A DNA stretch of 18,055 nt from assembly GCA_001873285.1 (NCBI GenBank), contig MNYV01000025.1, positions 1 to 18,055 of the forward strand. The letters run 5' to 3'. This DNA comes from Nitrospirae bacterium CG2_30_53_67 (GTDB lineage: Bacteria > CG2-30-53-67). The position numbers and the translations under genes are program-made. The notes under the pieces are model-generated. The model worked only from the letters and a program-made list of their open reading frames with translations, was not told where the DNA came from and made no database searches. Positions 14,990 to 18,055 of the stretch are shown in pieces (the first letter of the stretch is position 1; each line of letters starts with the position of its first letter).

Positions 14990-16078
14990 ATGAAAGCATC
15001 TGTTCTGGTAGCCATGAGCGGCGGGGTGGATAGTTCGGTCGCCGCTCTGCTCCTTTTGGGAAAAGGCTACAAGGTGATGGGCGCGACCATGAAGATCTGG
15101 GATGAGGCGAGAGAGGTTTCGTTCCCCTCCCCCAGGATCTGCTGCTCCCTGTCCGCGGTGGAAGATGCCATGGCCGTGTGCGGGCAATTAAAGGTCCCTT
15201 ATCATCTGCTGGAATATCATGAGCACTTCAGGACCGAGGTTGTCGAGGATTTCTGCAGGGAGTACCGGCATGGCCGCACACCCAACCCATGTGTCCTGTG
15301 CAACTCACGGCTCAAATTCGATCATTTTCTGAAAGAAGCGGATTCTCTGGGCTGCGGCTTTATGGCAACGGGCCATTATGCGAGGGTCGAGCAGGATTGC
15401 CGGACCGGGAAGTTCCTTTTGAAGCGGGGGAAGGATACAAGAAAGGATCAGTCCTATTTTCTTTACGGCGTAACCCAGGAAGTTCTTTCCCGCCTCCTCT
15501 TGCCGGTGGGAGATTATACCAAGGAGCATATCCGCAAGCTTGCCGAAGATTACGGACTCCCCGTAGCCCGGAAAAAGGAGAGTCAGGAGATCTGTTTCAT
15601 CCCGGACCATGATTACGCCTCCTTCCTCATGAGGCGGTTTCCTGAAGCTCATGAGAAAGGGGACATTTTAAACATGTCGGGAAAGGTTCTCGGGACGCAC
15701 CCGGGATATATGCATTATACCATCGGTCAGCGGAGAGGACTGGGGGTGTCCCATCCGGTCCCGCTTTATGTGCTGGAGATCCATCCTTCTGAAAATGTCA
15801 TCGTCGTCGGGCGCAAAGAGGATCTGCTGAATCGTCATGCCGTAGTGAGCGGGATCAACTGGATCTCCGGCCGGCCTCCTTGTTTATCGGACAAGATCAG
15901 CGCCAAGATCCGCTACCGGCATGCAGGCGCGGAAGTCAGATTGGATCCTGCGGATGATCCGCATGCCTTTCGTGTGACCTTCAATGAACCTCAGGAAGCC
16001 ATCACCCCGGGGCAATCCATGGTGTTTTATGAGGGAGAGGTTGTCCTCGGGGGCGGGATCATTGAAAAGGCAGAGTAG
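14990..16078 (+). CDS. mnmA: tRNA-specific 2-thiouridylase
   Basis: MnmA adds sulfur at C2 of the wobble uridine (U34) of tRNA-Lys, -Glu and -Gln. The 362-residue protein starts with the PP-loop SGGVDSSVA (S10-A18). NPCVLCNSRLKF carries the catalytic Cys (C104 of the LCN motif) and a further Cys (C101); ATGHYAR and KDQSYFLYG follow, and ESQEICFIPD carries the second catalytic Cys, C202. HYTIGQRRGLGVS is the central domain signature. All key residues are present. The ATG at 14990 has AAGGA upstream; an in-frame TTG at 14969 would add seven residues that do not look like the family. The gene stands alone between repeat elements. Confidence 0.96.
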   Translation: MKASVLVAMSGGVDSSVAALLLLGKGYKVMGATMKIWDEAREVSFPSPRICCSLSAVEDAMAVCGQLKVPYHLLEYHEHFRTEVVEDFCREYRHGRTPNPCVLCNSRLKFDHFLKEADSLGCGFMATGHYARVEQDCRTGKFLLKRGKDTRKDQSYFLYGVTQEVLSRLLLPVGDYTKEHIRKLAEDYGLPVARKKESQEICFIPDHDYASFLMRRFPEAHEKGDILNMSGKVLGTHPGYMHYTIGQRRGLGVSHPVPLYVLEIHPSENVIVVGRKEDLLNRHAVVSGINWISGRPPCLSDKISAKIRYRHAGAEVRLDPADDPHAFRVTFNEPQEAITPGQSMVFYEGEVVLGGGIIEKAE

Positions 16079-16174
16079 ACTCCGTTAGAAAACCCTGTTT
16101 TCTAACACCGCTTCAATGATAGACACTCCATTTAAGACAATAACAGGGGAGCCGGCAACTTTCTCTAACGGAGT
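16079..16174. repeat. Small inverted-repeat element abutting the mnmA stop, with terminator-like hairpin
   Basis: ACTCCGTTAGA (16079-16089) and TCTAACGGAGT (16164-16174) are perfect 11-bp inverted ends of a 96-bp segment that has no coding capacity. Inside, GTTAGAAAAC (16084-16093) and GTTTTCTAAC (16097-16106) form a perfect 10-bp hairpin with a 3-nt loop, right after the mnmA stop. It looks like a tiny MITE that may also serve as a 3'-end structure. Confidence 0.7.
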
Positions 16175-16176
16175 AG

Positions 16177-16213
16177 AGGAAAAATTTTACCATATATATG
16201 TAAAGTTTTTCCT
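16177..16213. promoter_or_regulatory. AT-rich palindrome, possible operator or activator site
   Basis: AGGAAAAATTTTAC and GTAAAGTTTTTCCT are 14-bp inverted arms with one mismatch around CATATATAT. The embedded TTTTACCATATA (16185-16196) recurs at 16300-16311, where it is flanked by AGTTT and AAACT. Placed about 180 and 80 bp before the expected start site of the sigma-54-type promoter at 16364, these fit upstream activator sites for an enhancer-binding protein. Confidence 0.5.
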
Positions 16214-16299
16214 ATTTTAGGCAAAAGTTTTCCCATTTTACCCGGCTGTTCAGGCAAGAAGCGAGACATTATCTGATAATATGGAATAATTTTCCAAAG

Positions 16300-16311
16300 T
16301 TTTACCATATA
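16300..16311 (+). promoter_or_regulatory. Second TTTTACCATATA site
   Basis: Exact 12-bp repeat of the motif at 16185-16196, inside a short AGTTT...AAACT inverted repeat. It lies about 53 bp before the -24 element of the candidate sigma-54 promoter. Confidence 0.45.
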
Positions 16312-16363
16312 AACTCTCAAAAATATTAAAAACATAAAATAATCAGGAGATTATTCTAAAAAA

Positions 16364-16379
16364 TGGCATAGAAAATGCA
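16364..16379 (+). promoter_or_regulatory. Candidate sigma-54 (-24/-12) promoter for the STAS gene
   Basis: TGGCATAGAAAATGCA matches the sigma-54 consensus TGGCAYR-N4-TTGCW, with the invariant GG and GC at the required spacing and one mismatch (ATGC for TTGC). Transcription would start near 16390, giving a leader of about 115 nt before the STAS start codon. The region is AT-rich and contains repeated palindromic motifs upstream, as expected for an activator-dependent promoter. Confidence 0.6.
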
Positions 16380-16505
16380 ACTATATAGATATTGATTTTA
16401 TTAGACGGCGATGCCATGATAGAAAACATAAATAGTCAATTATATTATAATTATTTTATGGATCTTTAGAGCAGAAAGTCTTTGACCGGAAGGAGTGTTA
16501 CCGTC

Positions 16506-16829
16506 ATGTTTAAGATCAATGTTCACAAGATCGAAGAACATACCTTTATTCTCAACCTTGAAGGTGATCTCACAGTCCAGACCTCGGTCGAGTTTCATAA
16601 CGCCATCACGCCGATCCTGCAAAGGGAGCCCAAGGCGATTTCTATTAATCTCTCCAATGTGGCTGCGATGGACGAGGCCGGCATCGTGATCCTCATGAAT
16701 GATCTCATGGATCATTCAGGCCGGGGAATCTATTTCTACCTGATCGGCCTTCCGGAGAAAATCAAAGTCTATTACCAAGCCTGTCTGCAAAATTTTGAGA
16801 ATCCCTATTTCTCAAACACCACACACTGA
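16506..16829 (+). CDS. Small STAS-domain protein (anti-sigma-factor-antagonist type)
   Basis: The 107-residue protein is a single STAS domain: ILNLEGDLTVQTSVEFHNAI is the first strand and helix, ISINLSNVAAMDEAGIVILM the conserved loop, and GIYFYLIGLPEKIKVYY the last strand and helix. In SpoIIAA-type proteins the loop is usually DSSG, with the second Ser phosphorylated; here it is D56-E57-A58-G59, so that Ser is missing. It may act without that phosphoswitch or as a scaffold in a lipid- or receptor-associated complex. Start ATG with AAGGAG 10 nt upstream. It stands alone, about 430 bp after mnmA, behind the sigma-54-type promoter candidate. Partner genes are not in the window. Confidence 0.8.
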   Translation: MFKINVHKIEEHTFILNLEGDLTVQTSVEFHNAITPILQREPKAISINLSNVAAMDEAGIVILMNDLMDHSGRGIYFYLIGLPEKIKVYYQACLQNFENPYFSNTTH

Positions 16830-16884
16830 AACCCCTTGACATTGATCTGCCGGCGGACATCCGCGTTCCGTAAGCCTCCTGGAA

Positions 16885-16983
16885 CTCGACATCAGGCTCA
16901 GTCCTTTAGTCACGAAACTCACATCAGGAAGATTCCGGTTGACTCCGAATGTCGAGAAGTGGTATGAAAAGATAGGAATCTGA
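16885..16983 (+). pseudogene. Gene-tail fragment, possibly of a DUF3368-like toxin (left copy)
   Basis: An open stretch without its own start reads LDIRLSPLVTKL, then TSGRFRLTPNVEKWYEKIGI and stops at 16981-16983. A near-identical tail is found at 17803-17895, with mostly silent or conservative changes, which suggests both were once coding. The pattern (IR..LV.KL..SG.F.L......I.G) resembles the C-terminus of the DUF3368 protein encoded between them (IRPMLVKLKESGFYL...). It is 27 bp upstream of the antitoxin start. The family assignment is tentative. Confidence 0.45.
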
Positions 16984-17010
16984 GTAATCTCTCTGCAGGT
17001 GGGGCCGCCA

Positions 17011-17262
17011 ATGGAAAGGATCATTCTGGAAATCCCGGAAGAAATACTCATCTCACTGAAGGAGACCCCGTCCGAGCTTTCGAGAGACATCCGGATGCTG
17101 GCGGCGGCCAAGCTCTACGAACTGGGCAAGCTCTCCTCCGGCAGGGCCGCCCAGCTTGCCGGCATGTCACGGGTAAGTTTCCTCCGTGCGCTCTCACAGT
17201 ACGGCGTTTCCATCCTGGCTCTGACTCCCGACGAACTCAGGCAGGATTATGAAAACGCGTAG
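17011..17262 (+). CDS. UPF0175 family protein, likely antitoxin
   Basis: The 83-residue protein starts MERIILEIPEEILISL and continues with LAAAKLYELGKLSSGRAAQLAGMSRVSFLRAL and YGVSIL, a helix-turn-helix arrangement typical of UPF0175. These small proteins are usually paired with DUF3368 or other PIN-like proteins and regarded as antitoxins that also bind DNA. AGGTGGGG lies 6 nt before the ATG; an in-frame GTG at 16999 overlaps that ribosome site. Its end overlaps the toxin gene by 14 bp, so the two are translationally coupled. A gene-tail fragment lies just upstream. Confidence 0.88.
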   Translation: MERIILEIPEEILISLKETPSELSRDIRMLAAAKLYELGKLSSGRAAQLAGMSRVSFLRALSQYGVSILALTPDELRQDYENA

Positions 17263-17743
17263 AACCGTAATTGTCAACACATCCCCCCTTTATTACCTGC
17301 ACAAGCTGGAATGCCTCGAATGTTTGGCCGGGCTGTACGGCAGCGTGACCGTCCCGGAGGCTGTAGCCGCTGAGCTTGAAGAGGGGAAGAAGGCCGGAGA
17401 GGGCGTTCCTTGTCTCAGCGACTACCCATGGATACACGTGAGAAAGGTCATGATTCCCGCCTTCATCAAGATGGTTCCCGACTTGGGGCGGGGCGAAGCT
17501 GAGGTTCTGGCGTTGGGAGCCGAAGAAGAGGATACACTTATCGTTGTTGATGACGGCCTGGCCAGGAGAATAGCAAAACTGCAAGGCTTCACGATCACGG
17601 GCACGGCAGGGGTCCTTTTAAAGGCGAAGAAGCAAGGGCTTGTCAAAGAGATCAGGCCGATGCTCGTGAAGCTGAAAGAATCGGGCTTCTATCTCAAAGA
17701 AGAGATCGTAAGCGAGATCCTCAAGATAGCAGGAGAGTCCTGA
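17249..17743 (+). CDS. DUF3368 PIN-like protein, likely toxin nuclease
   Basis: The 164-residue protein has a PIN-like layout: VIVNTSPLYYLHKL at the N-terminus (N10 where classical PIN domains have Asp), VPEAVAAEL at 35-43, LGRGEAEVLAL at 79-89 with E83 and E85, and LIVVDDGLARR at 97-107 with D101 and D102. TGTAGVLLKAKKQGL and the tail SGFYLKEEIVSEILKIAGE are characteristic of DUF3368. Members are thought to be RNases of toxin-antitoxin pairs with UPF0175 partners. It overlaps the antitoxin gene. Whether it is active given the Asn cannot be told from sequence alone. Confidence 0.87.
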   Translation: MKTRRTVIVNTSPLYYLHKLECLECLAGLYGSVTVPEAVAAELEEGKKAGEGVPCLSDYPWIHVRKVMIPAFIKMVPDLGRGEAEVLALGAEEEDTLIVVDDGLARRIAKLQGFTITGTAGVLLKAKKQGLVKEIRPMLVKLKESGFYLKEEIVSEILKIAGES

Positions 17744-17802
17744 ACCGGGTTCCAAGCCTTTGGCGCGATCATTCCCCCAGACGTCCGTCACCATCACCCT
17801 GT

Positions 17803-17895
17803 CTTATCACGAAACTTCCCTCAAAAGGATTCCACTCAAAAAGATTCCAGTTGACTCCGAATGTCGAGAAGTGGTATGAAAAGGCACGAATCTAA
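17803..17895 (+). pseudogene. Gene-tail fragment, possibly of a DUF3368-like toxin (right copy)
   Basis: An open stretch lacking a start reads LITKLPSKGFHSKRF, then QLTPNVEKWYEKARI and stops at 17893-17895. Its last 59 bp (17841-17899) match 16929-16987 with about five differences, in the same orientation. Compared with the left copy it has a few extra codons. It lies 59 bp after the toxin stop. Probably a relic of a duplicated or exchanged toxin gene end. Confidence 0.45.
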
Positions 17896-17983
17896 GTAAA
17901 TTTTACATCTCATAGGCCGGTTTCAGTCTGCCGTCACGCAGATGGCCATATGAATGCGGTTATTCTTTGAGGATCGGATAAGA

Positions 17984-18020
17984 AATAAATATCCTCCGGC
18001 TTTGCCGGAGGATATTTATT
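17984..18020. terminator. Perfect hairpin, probable bidirectional terminator
   Basis: AATAAATATCCTCCGGC and GCCGGAGGATATTTATT are perfect 17-bp arms around a TTT loop. The GC-rich top with A/T-rich flanks on both sides fits a Rho-independent terminator that works in either direction. It closes the toxin-antitoxin region. Confidence 0.85.
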
Positions 18021-18046
18021 GAGCTTCCCTCAGGAGAATTAGAATT

Positions 18047-18055
18047 ATGGATAGA
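18047..18055 (+). CDS. Possible start of a new gene, cut by window edge
   Basis: An ATG with AGGAG 10 nt upstream opens a frame (M-D-R) that runs off the window. It sits just past a strong terminator, as expected for a new transcription unit. Nothing can be said about the product. Confidence 0.3.

Noticed and set aside
16836-16864. TTGACA as a -35 box for the toxin-antitoxin pair
   Set aside because: No acceptable -10 hexamer lies 16-18 bp downstream; the sequence there is GC-rich (GCGGACATCCGC) and more than 140 bp from the antitoxin start.

Overview
The window looks like chromosomal DNA from a Gram-negative, Desulfobacterota- or Nitrospirota-like bacterium. The reasons are the gene order tilS-hpt-ftsH-folP-cdaA-cdaR-glmM-pdxJ-nnr-CBS-tsaE, the paired DUF507 genes, a DUF2155 lipoprotein, and a remnant of an outer-membrane beta-barrel gene ending in Phe. 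The lineage is an inference. No rRNA, tRNA or CRISPR array was seen.

Layout: 2-4576 is a tight housekeeping run: the 3' part of tilS, then hpt, ftsH and folP, with overlaps of 35 bp (tilS-hpt) and 4 bp (ftsH-folP). 4577-9321 carries c-di-AMP and cell-wall precursor genes (cdaA, cdaR, glmM) and then pdxJ, separated by unusual repeat-filled gaps. 9356-12868 holds the bifunctional NAD(P)HX repair gene nnr, a decayed outer-membrane protein gene, a CBS-pair gene, tsaE and two overlapping DUF507 genes. 13004-14448 is a divergent pair: a DUF2155 lipoprotein gene (minus strand) and a gluzincin-type metallopeptidase gene (plus strand). 14990-16078 is mnmA. 16079-16505 is an AT-rich regulatory region with hairpins, repeated operator-like motifs and a good sigma-54 (-24/-12) promoter candidate, leading to a small STAS-domain gene. 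17011-17743 is a UPF0175/DUF3368 antitoxin-toxin pair flanked by two related gene-tail fragments. A perfect 17-bp-arm hairpin follows, and the start of another gene may lie at the right edge.

The most unusual content is between the genes. (1) Four copies of a roughly 190-265 bp element lie just upstream of cdaA, cdaR, pdxJ and mnmA, all in one orientation. They have imperfect terminal inverted repeats and internal iterons of a GGGGTCAAGG / CTTGAACCC type. In the copy before cdaR the core is inverted relative to the copies before pdxJ and mnmA. (2) A second, MITE-like family has tips CCTAAGTGGTCCT. One complete copy lies at 14443-14615, and two partial copies form a near-perfect 41-bp inverted repeat around tsaE-DUF507-DUF507. 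In several places the element edge supplies the stop codon of the upstream gene. (3) A third small inverted-repeat element abuts the mnmA stop codon.

Functionally, the window combines tRNA modification (TilS, MnmA, TsaE), purine salvage (Hpt), folate and B6 synthesis (FolP, PdxJ), membrane proteolysis (FtsH), c-di-AMP signalling linked to peptidoglycan precursor supply (CdaA-CdaR-GlmM), and NADHX/NADPHX repair (Nnr). acpS, often found between pdxJ and nnr in related gene clusters, is absent here.
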